DNA of 64,000 bases from Mucidula mucida (GCA_015501055.1 JADNYV010000026.1:1-64000), one strand, 5' to 3'; counted from the stretch's first letter, positions 22,901-35,511 are shown. Notes: generated by a model from the sequence alone, not told the origin. Made by a program: numbers and translations.

Positions 22901-25900
22901 ATCATTGGACTCCAGACACCACAAAGATTACATGGATCTCATGGCTCGATACGAGAATCGGTCGCGAGCATCTGTGGAGCATGTTTTCGTTCATATCAGG
23001 AGATTGGTTCGTATGAGCATCTATCTCCTTTACCTTGCTCATGAATATCTTCAGGAATTCACCGATACAGCGCTTTTCTCCTACAAGGCCTACGAGATAG
23101 ATGTAGAAACAGTTGATCTTGAACTTGTTTTGTCACATTTGTTCAGAGTGAGTGAAACAATACCTGCGCGCCTTGCCACTCAAGGGCTTCCCCCAGACGC
23201 TTGAGGATACGCCGTCGAATTTCGATATCGTTCTGGATTGCACTGGATTCAGTACCAAGAATATTCTTCCTCTCAGATGGTTGAAGTATTGCTTGGAGAT
23301 AATACCAGTCGATATCAGAGCACGATTTCGGAACGCTTACATCCTCAACAACAACATGGAAGGACAGAAGTACATGAAGCGCGTCTTCAATTTCAGCGGT
23401 GGTAAGCATCCATTCTTTGCGACGAATGAGCACCATTGAAAGGGAATCTAGGAATGCTCCTTGCATCCAATCTATTTCACGTATCTTCCGTGGATGGTTT
23501 GAAGGAGCACATTCCTGATATGCACCTGAGGGACCTTGGCTATGCAGGTTTGTTCCCTTGATGTTGTCAATAATTGATGCTCATCCAACATAGCGCTTTT
23601 GGAAGAGGAAAGTACCGACGATGTGATGAATGCGACTATTAAAGTCAGCCCACTAAATCCAAACCAAAACGCGATTGTTCAAATTGCCCACTCCCACGTC
23701 CGGATTACATGTGTACGTTTATGTCTGTCGGATTTAACCTCGTGTTCTTATCGGATGTTAGCTGTCTGCTACAGGCGCAATCGAAATAATACCCATGGCG
23801 GACATTAGCGACGCCTATGTGACTGGTTTACGGGAGAACCATGAATTCATCATTCGTAGAAACCGACAGGGAACGACATTATACTTGTCGTCCCCAGCTA
23901 ACGACCACATTGTCAAGGTGAGCTTAACCTGTTAGCGTGAGCTTCTCGCTAATGTACCTGCCAGACCATAAGAGCTGCGAAAGGACGTATTGCGGAAAAT
24001 CATACGGCTCTTGGCGACAGATTCTCGCGATATTCCAATATTCCAGCGACCTTACTGCATGTCGGAATGCTCAATGTCGATATGAACGATGAAGAGGTTC
24101 GGACGGCTGCCTACGACTTACTGGGAGCGGTCTGCACCTATCTAGGGTACGAGAAGAACTTTATTGTCGCACCGAAAGGTCAGTCTTACGCCATCTGGAA
24201 CTCTTTGCTGTTGACGCGTATACTTCTACAGCCGGTTTCATTCCTGGTGATCCAAGTCTCTTCGTTGTCCAACTCAGCGAGCGCATCGCAGAGTTTGCTC
24301 CACAGCTCACTCTCGATTTTATTTCAGAAGTTACTGCTGCGATGAAAATGGACAGGCGGGGTCACATTGGACAATATATGGGTTGTCTTTACTACTTGAG
24401 TCCTTGGATAAAGAATCTCGCGCACTTCGCCAATCCTACACATCCTCTTTTCGATAGATCCGCCAGCAGATTGCGTGATACCATCCGAGGACTCTCGGAT
24501 CTTTCGATGTCTTACCCGGAAGTTCGTACCGTCGTAGTCTGCGAGTGGTATCCAGCTGACTTTTTGTACACAGCTGCGGAGCGCAATCCAAAAGCACGTC
24601 TGGTCTCAGGTCGGACTTCTGGAATCTCAGATTGCGGATATTGTTTTGGATGAACTCATCCGAGGCGCCATCGACTCCGGAGCTGGCACCTCTCGCTGCG
24701 AAGCACATGCACATATCATAGCATCGTTCACGTCTATAGGCGTGCGGGGAAGACTTTTCTCAAGCTGAGAAAGGTACGTTAGTATGTTCATCGGGATATC
24801 ACTTGTCTTAAAGCAAATTTCGCCAGGCTATAATCAAAGCGTCTCCCCGTCAAATGCGATCGCTTGTGGATGGTGCGAATTGGAACGAAGTGTCGACGCT
24901 CAGTAGGATCTGTCTCATCGCTGGATATCAGACAAAGCAGCCCCTTCATAATCAACTATACATTCCCGAGGTTGTACATTCGGTCATGATGATAGCAGGG
25001 ATGGGTGCCACCATTGTACGGAAGTCAGTCTACGGAATAGCGATGAATCTCCTGCAGGCGTTGTGCATGGCTCGAGCAGAAGAGTCTATGCCCAATCCAG
25101 ATCTCGTATCAATTATGGCAGAGGTCGCCGAGGACAGCACGCTCGAACTCTTTGGTCTGCGCCGGGTGACGTCAACCAGCGAATACACAAGTTACGATCC
25201 GCCGTACGAATCGATGTTGATCGAACACTATGAACGCTTGGCCCAGTTATTGCTGCGGATTCTTGATGCCGCCTCTGGAACTAAAGGTATGACATTGCTA
25301 CTTGCTCTTGATTGAGCGCTTTCTTATGTCATTCGAAGGACTGCTCAATGTCTGGCGGGCCCGTTGGATGAGTTTGGTGACATCTTCGGCATTCCAATAT
25401 TCAGCCATGATTCAGATGCGGTCCTGCATAGTTTTGGGTGTTCTCGCCACCTCCAGTCTCGAAGACGATTTCATTTACCAGGCCCTGGTAGCTTTTTCGT
25501 CGTCCTTGGCGATGATGGAACCGCAGGATACGCTCGCTGCTGTTGGTATTTTACGAGCAATCTCCAAACTGCTGCCAGGCTTACCAGAAGACACACGCTT
25601 CCTGCCGCCATTGTTCTGGATGGGAGTTGCTTTCCTCCAGTCTGGATACATCAACTTCTATACCGAAGCGGCTCGCCTTGTTCAGACAACCCTGGAGATA
25701 ATGGACCAGCGGAACATGTTCAAGTCTACGCCAGTGGCTACGTTCCTGCTCAACGCGCGGACGCATTTGGAGGAGGATGCATGCGAGCTTGATCAAAATC
25801 TGGGCCTTTCATTTGACTCAAGTTTCTCGTTTGCACTTGCGGCCATAATATTCAAAGGCTTGAGGAGACCGGGAGAGATGAAGGACGCTGCGGAGAGCCT

Positions 25901-26676
25901 TCTACGAACGCTGGTTCGAGTCACCATACGGCGAGAAGATGATTCAGTTGCGAGACATCATAGCGATTCCCTCCATCCAGACGTTTTGGGTTATTTCATC
26001 GCCCTGATTCCTTTATCCACGACCTCTGCAGAGTACGCTCAACTTCTCAAGGAGTGTCACGCCGACGACATCTGGCTCCCAGAAGCGGGCGCAGCATCTT
26101 TTGACGATGATACTAGCGTTCCAGCGCCGTCTGTCCATTTCCTGGGTCTACACGGGGACCAGACCTTAGCATTGTTTACCGTTTCGTTTATATCCGCGAT
26201 CCTCATGAGCGCACAAGGAGATGATACCGAAACGCAGATTCTGTATAGCATACTGTCAGATATAGCAGCAGTTTTCCCCGATGTTGTTTCTATGGCGTAC
26301 GTCTCTTTCTTTCCTCACTTCACTTCCTTCATATTACTTACTCCGTTTTCGCAGTTACGAGAGCTTACAAGAACGAATCAAGGACACGTTTGCGAATTCC
26401 TCGAACGCGTCCGTTATACGATATGTTTCCGATATAATACGGGTGGCATTACAGGATAGCACGCGTTGGACCGTTCGAGGTTCTGCTAGTACGCTACATA
26501 CGACGGACGAGAACTCTCCTCGTCTTGGAGCAGCTCATGCCGCTGCCCTCGAAGAGTTTGCCATGGCCGGTTTAGCAGAACAATTCAAATTCCTGCCGAC
26601 CAGTGAAGGATTCCATGTTATTGTACCGCTCTTGGTCAGGATTATAGATGCCATTGTACAGCCTGTTGTCGAATAA
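16958..26676 (+). CDS. IRA: Neurofibromin/Ira-type Ras GTPase-activating protein
   Basis: A 9.7-kb gene with more than 25 short introns encoding roughly 2,600-2,700 residues. It starts MPSRRPSAAATIPASISVTS in a strong Kozak context. After a long helical-repeat region, the RasGAP domain lies near 21.3-22.7 kb: LFRSNSIYNRFLSAFAKIQG contains the arginine finger, and RRGLMIIAKIIQNLANNVQF is the GAP signature helix. A Sec14-PH module follows near 23.2-24.0 kb (NFDIVLDCTGFSTKNILPLR, RNAYILNNNMEGQKYMKRVF), as in human NF1 and yeast Ira1/2. The C-terminus ends LLVRIIDAIVQPVVE. It should switch off Ras and so lower cAMP/PKA signalling. The exon with TAVGG-FLFLRF needs one extra G near 22,333 to stay in frame with ISPAVVAPETVDI; elsewhere the exons checked join cleanly. 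Confidence 0.9.
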
Positions 26677-27354
26677 TTCTTTTACACCTTCTACATAGTA
26701 CATCCCTTTATCTCTTTTCTTCTTCTTTTGTCGCATGCTTTCTTTTGTATTTACGGTGGTCTTATTGCTGTTATATTCATTGTATTGTAGTCACATCAAA
26801 CGAGAAATGCGAACGCTACTGTTCTGTATGGAGGTTGGAATATACTTTACTCAGGCTGTGTTCGTCGCCGTCCAGGAGTCTTCTGGTCGGCTTCTTATCA
26901 TGCTATGGAGGAGGGCTTCGTAGGTTTGGGCGATGCTGCGAGGATGAACGAGAATCGAGTACATAGTGCATCTTGCAAACTGCGTAGCTAGGGTTAGGGT
27001 CAGCTGGCGGTGTAGCGCCATAGGGTGCCAGGATTGCGCCATCGTAGCGGTCAAGTGACCGGGAACAGGCTGGAAATTCGTGTGTTGTCCTTGACACAGT
27101 CCTTCATCAGTGATTCGACTTTGAGACTGCATCCAAGGCTTTCCATGTGATGTTATCCAGAGTGCGTTACACCACGGCGTCCGGGTGCGTTGAATGGACT
27201 TGAAGAACCATCGAGATGCACGCTTCTTGGACAAGCATAGAGCATAGACAGGACGCGAAACGAGGACCAGCATATTGCTGCTGCCAGGAATTACCCTGCA
27301 TATCGGACACGTTGTAGTTATTTTCATTCGGAATTCCCTCCTAAGGCTATCGTC
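26677..27354. other. Intergenic interval between RasGAP and DUF202 genes
   Basis: No supported gene. A minus-strand open frame covers part of it but overlaps the opposite-strand DUF202 coding start and lacks any family signature, so it is taken as chance. Confidence 0.5.
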
Positions 27355-27762
27355 ATGAACGCCATGATCAGCCTGACGCTGGAGAACAACGGGAGCGTCG
27401 CCAGAGACCACCTCGCCTCCGAGCGCACATTCCTCGCCTACATCCGCACCAGCCTTGTACTCGCGTCCACCGGCGTCGCCCTCGTGCAGCTCTTCAGCAT
27501 CTCCTCACACACTACATCCGACAATGTCACCTCGTTCTCCCCGACCAGCTCGCTTTTGCACAACTATTCGCGGCCCCTAGGCGCGACAACGGTGCTGCTT
27601 GCGCTCCTCTTCCTTGCCATCGGCGTTACGCGCTACTTCAGCATACAGAAGAAATTGACGCAGGGCGTGTTTCCTGTCGCACGGCTTTTCGTAGTCATGC
27701 TTGCTGTGATCCTTGCGGTCCTTATCGCTGTTGTGTTCGCTATAATTATAGCGAGGCGCTAG
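27355..27762 (+). CDS. DUF202 domain membrane protein
   Basis: Single exon of 135 residues. After a short N-terminus comes the family motif ARDHLASERTFLAYIRTSLV (R-x2-LAxERTxLAxxRT), then three hydrophobic helices: about residues 30-50, 78-95 (ATTVLLALLFLAIGVTRYFS) and 108-132 (ARLFVVMLAVILAVLIAVVF). This is the small three-TM DUF202/YidH family, also the membrane part of the yeast VTC polyphosphate complex (Vtc1). In filamentous fungi short stand-alone versions are common and their role is unknown; organelle or plasma membrane location is inferred from the helices. Confidence 0.85.
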   Translation: MNAMISLTLENNGSVARDHLASERTFLAYIRTSLVLASTGVALVQLFSISSHTTSDNVTSFSPTSSLLHNYSRPLGATTVLLALLFLAIGVTRYFSIQKKLTQGVFPVARLFVVMLAVILAVLIAVVFAIIIARR

Positions 27763-28027
27763 GTGCATACCCCCGAGCTCCTACTCATATCGTATGTTTA
27801 CCCTCACTGCTCAGCGGCCATGCTGACCTCCTGTTATATGTAGCAGATATACTTTCATGTCCTACGCGTTCGCATTGCTTTCTCTCTACTTCATAATGGA
27901 TGTACATTAGTTCAATACGGAATACACGCTCTCAGGTCTTGCTGACATATAGATCCACAGGAGATACACCTGACGCTCAACATTCGGAATTCGGATCCTA
28001 CAAAGCCAACGGTCAAATCGGATTCAA

Positions 28028-29964
28028 CTACACCACTGCTCTCGACCGTGGCACGATGCTACAATTGAAAGGTTTGAGATGTCTATAAACAGTTCCCGTC
28101 AGTGTCACCATAAATACCGCATATACTCACGAGACCACTGCCGTACTCCACGTCCGGGACGGCTCTATGTCCCGCCCATCTTTGTCCTTTGCCCTGGCAA
28201 TATCAAACGCCGCCAGAATGTTCGCCATGTTGAGGAAAAGCGACTGTTCAGCAAAGTGCTGCCCAGGACATACGCGTCGGCCAAACCCGAAGGTAAACTT
28301 GAAGGGATTAACCTGCGGCGCATCCCCGAGGTGCCTTGTGGGGTCGAATTTGAACGGGTCTGGGTACATTTCGGGATCGTGAGTGATTCCCCTTCGTTCG
28401 TTATCATCTTTGATAACTTTGTTGACATGTAGGGGCGCACTTACCATATGTTCGGTATAATGGTCGCGTCTTTCGGGATAAGGTATCCCATGTAGACATC
28501 ATCTTGCATCACTCGGTGGCGGAGACCTACGACGGGCAAGTTCACTCCATGCAATCACAAGCAAAGAAAGTGTTAACCAACCGCGCGGAACTACAGGACC
28601 CCATCGGTTAACCTCTTTGACGAGTGCCACTATGTACGGCAAATGCTCTCTGTCGTCCAAAGTTGGCGTGCGATCTGTACCCACAACTTTATCGATCTCC
28701 GCCTGGGCCTTCTTTTGGACTTCGGGATGTGTGGCCATCAGGTAGAAGAAGGTGGTCATCGCAGATACAGTCTGTGGCGAGTTAGCGACAGCCCATGTAG
28801 AGGAGCAAAGGCTTACAGTGTCTGCGCCTCCAACGTAGAGCCCGCCACTCACCCACTGGAGGATATTATCCATGTCCAAGTCTTCAGTAAGGTCGCTTTG
28901 CACTTTGGCTATCTCCTCGCTTTCCTCGTCTAGGAGTTTGGACACGAACGATTCGGTGTATTGGCCCGTTTTCTATATTTCAATGTTTACTGTGCAAGTC
29001 TCAATGGAGAAATATGCCGTACGATCTTTTCCTTGGCCATGCTGTAGGGAATCTTGTCTGTTGCCAAGTTCTTGTAGGTTTTGGCAAGTTTCTGAAAGCC
29101 TGCAAAGGGAAACCACTCTGGAATGAATCTTACTAGAGAAACAATTACTGTTGAACTCGACAGCTTTGGAATCGTACATACGCCAAGGGAAGAAATCAAC
29201 CATAAATGGCTGCTGGAACCGTCGCTCGGATATCACGAATGTCTCCTCCACCAAGCGAAGCAAGTAGTCATCGTTCGTGGTGACCTTGTGTCCATAGGTA
29301 ATGTTCAGAATCATAGCTCCCGCGTTCCTGATCAACTCTAGTTAGGTCCTATGACAGCCTGGATCTCCATTACCTTCTCAAATGCGATATAAAACTCTCA
29401 GGATTCTTCTTCAGATTCTGCAGCAAAGTCCTAGTCTCATACTCCATTATCGACCGATACGACTGCGTGGCGCGCGGGCTCAGTCCAAAGTGCAGGAGCC
29501 GGCGATAGACCTTGAACCGCGGACTATCGTACGGGAGCCAGAACACGTTCAGCTTGCGCCCACAGAGCTCGCCGTACATCCACGACTTTGGTCTATCCGA
29601 GTAGATCGTCGCGCGCGCCTCCATGAGGTCCTGCACCGCCTGCGCCGTGTTGAGAATGATAGTGGATTTACCAAATGTACGCAGATGCACGACCGGTCCT
29701 GTGTTGGATGAAGAGACGCTCAATTTAGGTTTGTTGTGAGAGCGAACCGTAAGTATCTTTCCATTTCGTATAGGCGAGCCATGGAAGCTGCTTTGGGGCG
29801 CTGTGCAGATTTCCGGAGAGCAAGCTTCCCGGGGGACCAGGCGGCAGTGGGAGGCGATTAGTGTAGCGCTTGTTGTAGAGAAGAAGGGCGATGACTGCTC
29901 CTACAGCGAAGAACAGTGGGAGTTTGAGGGAGAATTCGCGCAGGGGGAGGACGAGTGCCTCCAT
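28028..29964 (-). CDS. Cytochrome P450 monooxygenase
   Basis: Starts MEALVLPLREFSLKLPLFFA, an N-terminal membrane anchor, followed by the proline hinge LPLPPGPPGSLLSGN. Exons carry SWMYGELCGRKLNVFWLPYD (B-C region), the I-helix GGLYVGGADT-T, the K-helix KEVNRWGP (ExxR), the FDPTRHLGDAP region and the haem loop FGFGRRVCPGQHFAEQSLF with the Cys ligand. About nine short introns; final exon HLKPFNCSIVPRSRAVV to a stop at 28,028. Close in style to the basidiomycete CYP families usually labelled O-methylsterigmatocystin oxidoreductase-like, but that name does not predict substrate. It is an ER enzyme needing a P450 reductase, which is not in this window. There is no obvious biosynthetic cluster around it. 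Confidence 0.9.
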
Positions 29965-30741
29965 GTTGGTGAAGGTATGGAGCTGAGGACGTTCAGATAC
30001 ATACGGTCACTTTTATAACCGGCGTCGTGGGATAGATATTGTCAGTGCTTAGCTGACCTCTTTCCCACAGTGAATACCGCCCCCCCTTTTTCCCACCAAT
30101 GATTGAACGAGAACGTGAAGATTTTGATGCTCCTCGTGGTAGGGTTTTGTATGCAGAGGGAGGAGAGAAATTCCAGTCGAATACGCGGTTGTCAGGTGTC
30201 GGCTTGGATTCTCACGTTAGGCGGGAAATCATGAGTTGATGCGGAAGAAGATCAGGCTAGGCAAATGTCAGAACCCAGGTTACTCATACCTGACCTTCCT
30301 TCACCATTGCTCCGATATATATACGAGCGCAGTGAATGCACTAATTTGAACGTGTGGGAAATATGTTAGTTCAGCTGCATCTGTTGTCATGGCTGAACCG
30401 TAAGCAGTCAATCACTAGTCTCCTGTAGTCAGCCAACGTGAGCCAATACTTTGTTGTAGGACAAACAGAGCATGCACCAGTTCAGCAGATCCCCTGGAAC
30501 AAATGAATATAATCGGTAAGCAAATTTTAGCATGATAGATATAGACACGGCTGTATTAGTATCTAGCGCACAAGCTTACGGTGTTGTGGAGAACAGAATC
30601 GCTGGGGAACAAATCGGTGCTAGTGTTTCGCTGCCTCAGTCGCCTATGAGCCAAATGGGTATTTTAGAGGATAATTATATCGAATAGTTCTGCTACAAGG
30701 TCCTGGTTGGTGTTACACACATACAATCTTCTTCGTGGCTC
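29965..30741. other. Intergenic interval upstream of the P450 gene
   Basis: About 780 bp between the P450 start and the 3' end of the WBP2/GRAM gene. No open frame with protein-like content and no repeat were noticed. Confidence 0.45.
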
Positions 30742-31413
30742 TTAAGCATCGTAACCTGGCGGAGCACCAGAGGGCTCTGCAATATTGGACGACGGACCGG
30801 GTCCACCTTGTAAAGAGATGGAAGTCCCGGCAGGGGAATCATAGCGCGCTAGGATGATATGATAAGAGTGCGATCAGGAAGGAGAAAGTAGAAGCACTTA
30901 CGTGGCCCATCCTCTGCATCCTGTACCGCCTCACGTTTCATGTAAATCGCTCGCTCCCTCGTCTTCTCCAGCAAAGCCACAAATTGGAACATGGCCTGGT
31001 TCTTGACACGGACTTCAAGCTGAGTGCCGTTCGTCAGGCCGCCGTCTTTGGAGGGGTGGATCTCGAGCGAGAGGTAGTTGCCGCTGAACGTTGGCTGTTC
31101 GAACTTTGTAGATAGGATTGCGTGGAGGGGGATAGATAGAGAGTCGAATGCCGAGTTGGGGCCAGAGGTGAAGAGGAACTGGAGTAATCATGGTCAGTGT
31201 TGGTACGCCCACAGTCCTGAAGAAGCGCACCCTCTGATCTGTTATCCACGCACGACCCGAGGCTTTGAGGGTCCTCAGCTTGGGTCCGTCGCCAGACATG
31301 TCAGGTATGGTCAGAACGAGGTCGACGCCAGAGTCAATAGTCATAACAGTCACTTCGTTAGGAAGTGGTATTGGGTTACGGTCGCCGTCGAGCATTGCAC
31401 AGTTTAGGGCCAT
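30742..31413 (-). CDS. GRAM/PH-domain protein related to WW-binding protein 2 (WBP2)
   Basis: Starts MALNCAMLDGDRNPIPLPNE (a further in-frame ATG lies at 31,458). Exon one ends LKASGRAWITDQR and joins across an intron (GTGCGC to CCAG) to FLFTSGPNSAFDSLSIPLHA and LSTKFEQPTFSGNYLSLEIH. This strand pattern is the GRAM domain of WBP2/WBP2NL-like proteins. A linker with MFQFVALLEKTRERAIYMKR is followed by a short last exon ending SGAPPGYDA, a PPxY motif that binds WW domains such as those of Rsp5/NEDD4 ligases or Yap-like coactivators. Length near 190 residues is normal for fungal members. Likely a membrane-lipid-binding adaptor; the partner is unknown. Confidence 0.8.
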
Positions 31414-31509
31414 CGTGGTGGTTGAGTGAGCGATAGAAGCAGTGCATGGATGATCCATATCTCTCTCAATGACGTTGTATATTTACGTCAGCGATGAAGC
31501 TTTCATCAT

Positions 31510-31593
31510 GGCTACCTAGCGCAATGGTAGCGCGTTTGGCTTCGATTGCTGAACGGTACCAAAAGGTTGCAGGTTCGAGTCCTGCGGTGGTCA
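31510..31593 (+). tRNA. tRNA-Arg(TCG) with 12-nt intron
   Basis: A clean cloverleaf: acceptor GGCTACC/GGTGGTC (G:U pairs allowed) with discriminator A, D arm GCGC AATGGTA GCGC, anticodon stem TTTGG/CCAAA, loop CTTCGA...A with anticodon TCG and about 12 extra bases after position 37 (canonical intron place), and T arm GCAGG TTCGAGT CCTGC. Internal A and B boxes are intact and a six-T Pol III terminator begins just after the gene. Confidence 0.85.
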
Positions 31594-31986
31594 TTTTTTG
31601 ATATCTTCAATGCAGCGACCTTAGTGTGGCGCAGTAAAACTTTCGGGGATTTTTGAAGACTATACTGACATTTTGATACTGTTGATGTCACCCTCGATTT
31701 CGGCACATAGTGCGGCGCTGCCATCAATCCGCCCTGATCCCGCCATCCTTTGAGGGGGCGCGCCCACGAATGTTTAGTCACGTGCCTGCGGGCACCACCG
31801 CAATACACCCGAGGGCCGAGCCCCAGCCCTATGCAGATGATGCATCCGCCGACGCATCACGCAGGGGATACTTTCCTCCTCCATTCATTGGGATACATTT
31901 GTCTCCTATTTAAGCTTCCGAGATGTCTCATTCGTTTTCCTATATCAAGGGAGCGTGACAGCCTTGTTTCTTCCTGCCCGTAAATG

Positions 31987-33956
31987 ATGAGAGTTGTACA
32001 GACGGCTGGCGCTTTGCTTATTGGCGCTTTGTTCTCGTCTTTGTGAGTCCATTAGGATTGATACTTCGGAGTCATGCTGATTATACCAGTCTCTCTGGGA
32101 TGGTCACTGTCCAGGCGATAATTTTTTACAAGACATTTCCCAAGGATGCGTTGAGGCACAAGTTCTTGGTGCTTTTCATTTCCCTGAATCTCCGGGGCTT
32201 GCTTGACGATATGATAGGTTGGATTACTCTGGTCGGTGTCACGGCTCGAATATGGGTAGAGTTCTGACGTATCGTGTGCATGATAGGGCCCTCAATCTAA
32301 CTCACGACGCCTGCGTATGGGCAGGAGTATGGAATTACATTGTGCAGAACTACAGAGTGACGGATACAAATCAGTTCGAGCACATTCCTGTGTGCGTGTG
32401 CAATTCAACTTATAATTTCTTTCCTAACGAAAATTTCAGACCGATTTCGGTGAGCACATACTGGGGGCTTTCGGTGCATCCGACACTGAAACAACTTGTT
32501 CAAGATTTCCGTCTATCTCACTGTTCGTACCTCCGTCAACCCATATTTCACCATTTCTACGACTTACTAGCTTTGACAGTCTATCTGCACTTTTTCTGCC
32601 CATTGGTGTGTATCGTACGCCCTCTTTCCATGTGGACTCCGTGACTGAATCTCTGCCCAGCTTCTGCGCTCATAGAATATTCAGGCGTACGACTTCCATT
32701 CTGCGTTGTGTACAGCACAATTTACGCCCTTTGTTCTAGTATGCGAGACGCCTCGGCGTTGGTGGATTGTCTTGCCGATTGTGAGCATTCTTGTTCTCAG
32801 TGCTCGTGTATCGAACGCTCATCAATCATAGTTAATTCTAGCTGTTTTGCGCATGAGTTAGTGTCCTCAATTTCACAGAACACAGAGACTAAATCAGAGT
32901 CTCAATCTTAGCATCTGCGTTTGGTGCGCGTTTAGCTTCGTGGCTCGTCATGGCATCTAACGCGTGGTCTAGGCACTGCTTCTCAGATGTAAGCGACACT
33001 CGCTTGCTCGCGGATAACGACTAACGATAGCGTAGGATCATACTTGGCTCATTTGATGTAGTCAAAGCGGAATTCAGTGTACGCTTCATCACGCCTTCTT
33101 CCGATTCCATCTCATGGCCTAGAGCTAGTGGATGTTTTCTCTCGGTTTGGCCTTGTCATCGACAATCGAGATTATCATAACCGCGTCCTTCCTCACGTTG
33201 TTCCTTTCCAATCGTTCCAAATGTGTCAGGTTGTTCAATATTAGTCTCCCGGAAACGAACGGCAGAACGCTGATATTTTCCTGCAGCTTCGAGCCTGTCA
33301 TCGATTCGCTAATTTTGTACTCTATAGAAACAGGTGCTGTAACCTGGTACAGTCGTTGCCCCACCCTTATTAAAATTGTTCTGACACAATCTTTAGTGCT
33401 GCAACTATATCGGTTTTACTTTGCGTAGGCCGCTTTCCGCCACGATTGTTAATCCATCTAACCTCAACACAAGTGGCTGTGTCTGAACGAGAATCTCGTA
33501 TTCCTCGGGCTACATTTCACCATCGCGAAGTGTACGACCTGACCTCTCTTACGAGTCTCTTACTTCCCACTGATCGGCCGAAACAACAGTGTATGGCAAT
33601 TCGGTGCTGGCAACACTCAATATGCGCCACGAACTTCGCAAAACACGACAATCTTCCTCGGCGCCGACTGCGGAAGTCGACTTGGAAGTATTCATGGTCA
33701 ATCGCGATCAACATACTCCTACTAGTACGTTTGATATTATGGCCCCGGTATGTTATCCCTGCTTCTTCTCGAGGGTTTTCATTCATTCTTTTGGGTCCTG
33801 TTTAGCGATCGGCTGCCGCCCCTATACAAGTCAGTATCACGAAAAGTATCATCAGATGTGGGTCAACAAAGGAGATCTGATTCATTCGCGGAATTCGGTG
33901 TACCAATATCATTCTTTTATCACTCCAATCATGCTCTGTTGTTATCTGTTCACTAG
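31987..33956 (+). CDS. DUF6534-like seven-TM membrane protein, partly degenerate
   Basis: The first exon, MRVVQTAGALLIGALFSSL, joins to LSGMVTVQAIIFYKTFPKDA and RHKFLV, the standard opening of the agaricomycete multi-TM family with a C-terminal DUF6534 domain. Downstream pieces in order are VWAGVWNYIVQNYRVTD, ALSSTIEIIITASFLTLFL, SLILYSIETGAVT and NSVLATLNMRHELRK, the last two being the DUF6534 TM6-TM7 and basic tail region. The middle (32.4-33.1 kb) does not join into one clean frame, so indels, unusual introns or decay are likely. The family is strongly expanded in mushrooms, of unknown function, and resembles receptors. End taken as 33,956, leaving 3 bp to the convergent SDR gene; both boundaries after 32.4 kb are tentative. 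Confidence 0.6.
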
Positions 33957-33959
33957 GAA

Positions 33960-35069
33960 CTAGAAGTCTGTACTTTTAGTGACGTCCTCCCATTCCGTTT
34001 GCATATCAGCGTGTCGTTGCGTCTCTGCTCGGACCATTTGCAGGCAGTCGCTCCCCAGCAGTAACGATGTTGGAAAGGTTTTGCCAACTGCCTTGCCCTC
34101 CCCACGAATGACATCCAATACGGTCTCGACACCTTTCTTTGGGTCTCCAGGTTGGTTACCGTTATAAGCTAGGTTATTTTCAAGTCAACATTGCTGTAAA
34201 CCGGCTTAGAGAAAAGGCTCACCTTGTAAGGCCGCCTCAACAGCTTCTGTCACAGGGCGGTAATCCTCAATCTTGGGTTCATACGGCTTACGATGCTCTG
34301 GGGTTAGGAACGACGTCCGGAAGTAGCCAAAGTCGATGCATATACTGCGTAACCCGATTGGTGCAACCTCGATCTGCAGTGTCTCGCTAATGCCCCGAAG
34401 AGCCCATTTACTTGTCCCGTATAATCCTGCATTAGGTACACCTCTGACAAAGCGCGTCAGTTCTACCGGCGGGCAAGGATAACGAGGCAGGTACCGCCAT
34501 CCGCCGACTGAGCCCATCCATACAATAGTTCCTGACTTTTTCTCGCGCATGTATGGCAAGAATGCGCGTGTTACATTCAACGCGCCAAAGACGTTGGTAC
34601 TATACAGTCAAGTTCAAAATGTCCCATTCAGCGAAAAGAACAACTTTACTTGAATTGATCCAGAGTTTCTTCAGGTGTGCTTTCTTCCAGAGCCCCCACA
34701 AGAATGTAGCCTGCGATCCAGATTAGATCGGAAGATGATCACATAAGGTATGTACCAGCATTGTTGACCAAGACATCGACGCGTCCATAGATCGCGACAG
34801 CCTGATTCGCTATCGATTTGAGCGTATCCAACGGTGCGGTCACATCGAGTTCTAGTGTCGCGGCACCCTTGTCCTTAAGATCGTCGAGCTGCTGCAGGGA
34901 ACGTGCACGACCAGTCGCAATGACCTTTTCGCCGCGCGCGAGCGCAGCAAGGGCAAGGTCGCGTCCAAGACCGCTCCTAAGCAGTTGATGTCAACGGCGG
35001 TCGAACGGTCGAATCGTAATGTAACACATACGATGTTCCGGTAATAAGCCAGACAAGTTGGGACGACAT
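33960..35069 (-). CDS. Short-chain dehydrogenase/reductase
   Basis: The first exon, MSSQLVWLITGTS, is split from SGLGRDLALAALARGEKVIA, together giving the TGxxxGxG nucleotide-binding motif. Then come LELDVTAPLDTLKSIANQAV, VDVLVNNAG, FGALNVTRAFLPYMREKKSG, and the catalytic YGTSKWALRG (YxxxK). The C-terminal part reads ICIDFGYFRTSFLTPEHRKP and ends TEWEDVTKSTDF at 33,960. About five introns, all in frame. This is a classical NADP-type SDR of about 285 residues, similar in style to fungal oxidoreductases acting on ketones or alcohols; the substrate is unknown. It overlaps nothing, and converges with the DUF6534-like gene with almost no spacer. Confidence 0.85.
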
Positions 35070-35511
35070 AGTGACGGCTGTTGAAGGGGAGCGATAATAT
35101 CGATCTCGCTGAAACATGCTTGCCCTTATACATTCAAACAAAGCACGCCAAGCAGCTTGCCACTAAACGATTTTGATTAAGAAGCAAATTGCTTTAGCAA
35201 TGGCCTTACAAAAGAAACGACATAGCAGTGTGCCGATGTTTTGGGAGCATTACGCGTCCTTGAGTGCGATAAGAAAGCGTGGGGAATCGATGAGCTCGGC
35301 TGCATGACGCGTCTACCGGAATCCACTTCAAGACCGAGATACGAGTAGAACTACAGCCTGACGGTACATGCTGATTGTACAGTGTTCCTTGGGCACTGAC
35401 ATTAGATCTCTCCTCGTTTTAAATCGTGCCTTCAATTGACCTTCATGATCCCAGCTGAATGTATAGCTACAGAGCGCAACATGTGACCAGTCCATACCTA
35501 ATGGCTCGAAG
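35070..35511. other. Intergenic interval between the SDR and arsenic locus
   Basis: About 440 bp holding the SDR promoter and the 3' flank of the methyltransferase remnant. No gene or repeat seen. Confidence 0.45.

Noticed and set aside
16958..26676. First reading as a Furry/Tao3-Mor2 cell-morphogenesis scaffold
   Set aside because: The arginine-finger segment, the IIAKIIQNLANN helix and the Sec14-like module identify a neurofibromin/Ira RasGAP instead.
26985..27005. Telomere-like TAGGGTTAGGG
   Set aside because: Only about two units, inside normal gene-dense DNA; not a telomeric tract.
26851..27411. 186-codon minus-strand open frame between RasGAP and DUF202
   Set aside because: It overlaps the DUF202 coding start on the other strand, has no recognisable domain and has skewed composition.
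27355..35069. A secondary-metabolite gene cluster around the P450 and SDR
   Set aside because: No synthase, terpene cyclase or dedicated transporter is nearby; the intervening genes (DUF202, GRAM/WBP2, tRNA, DUF6534) are unrelated.
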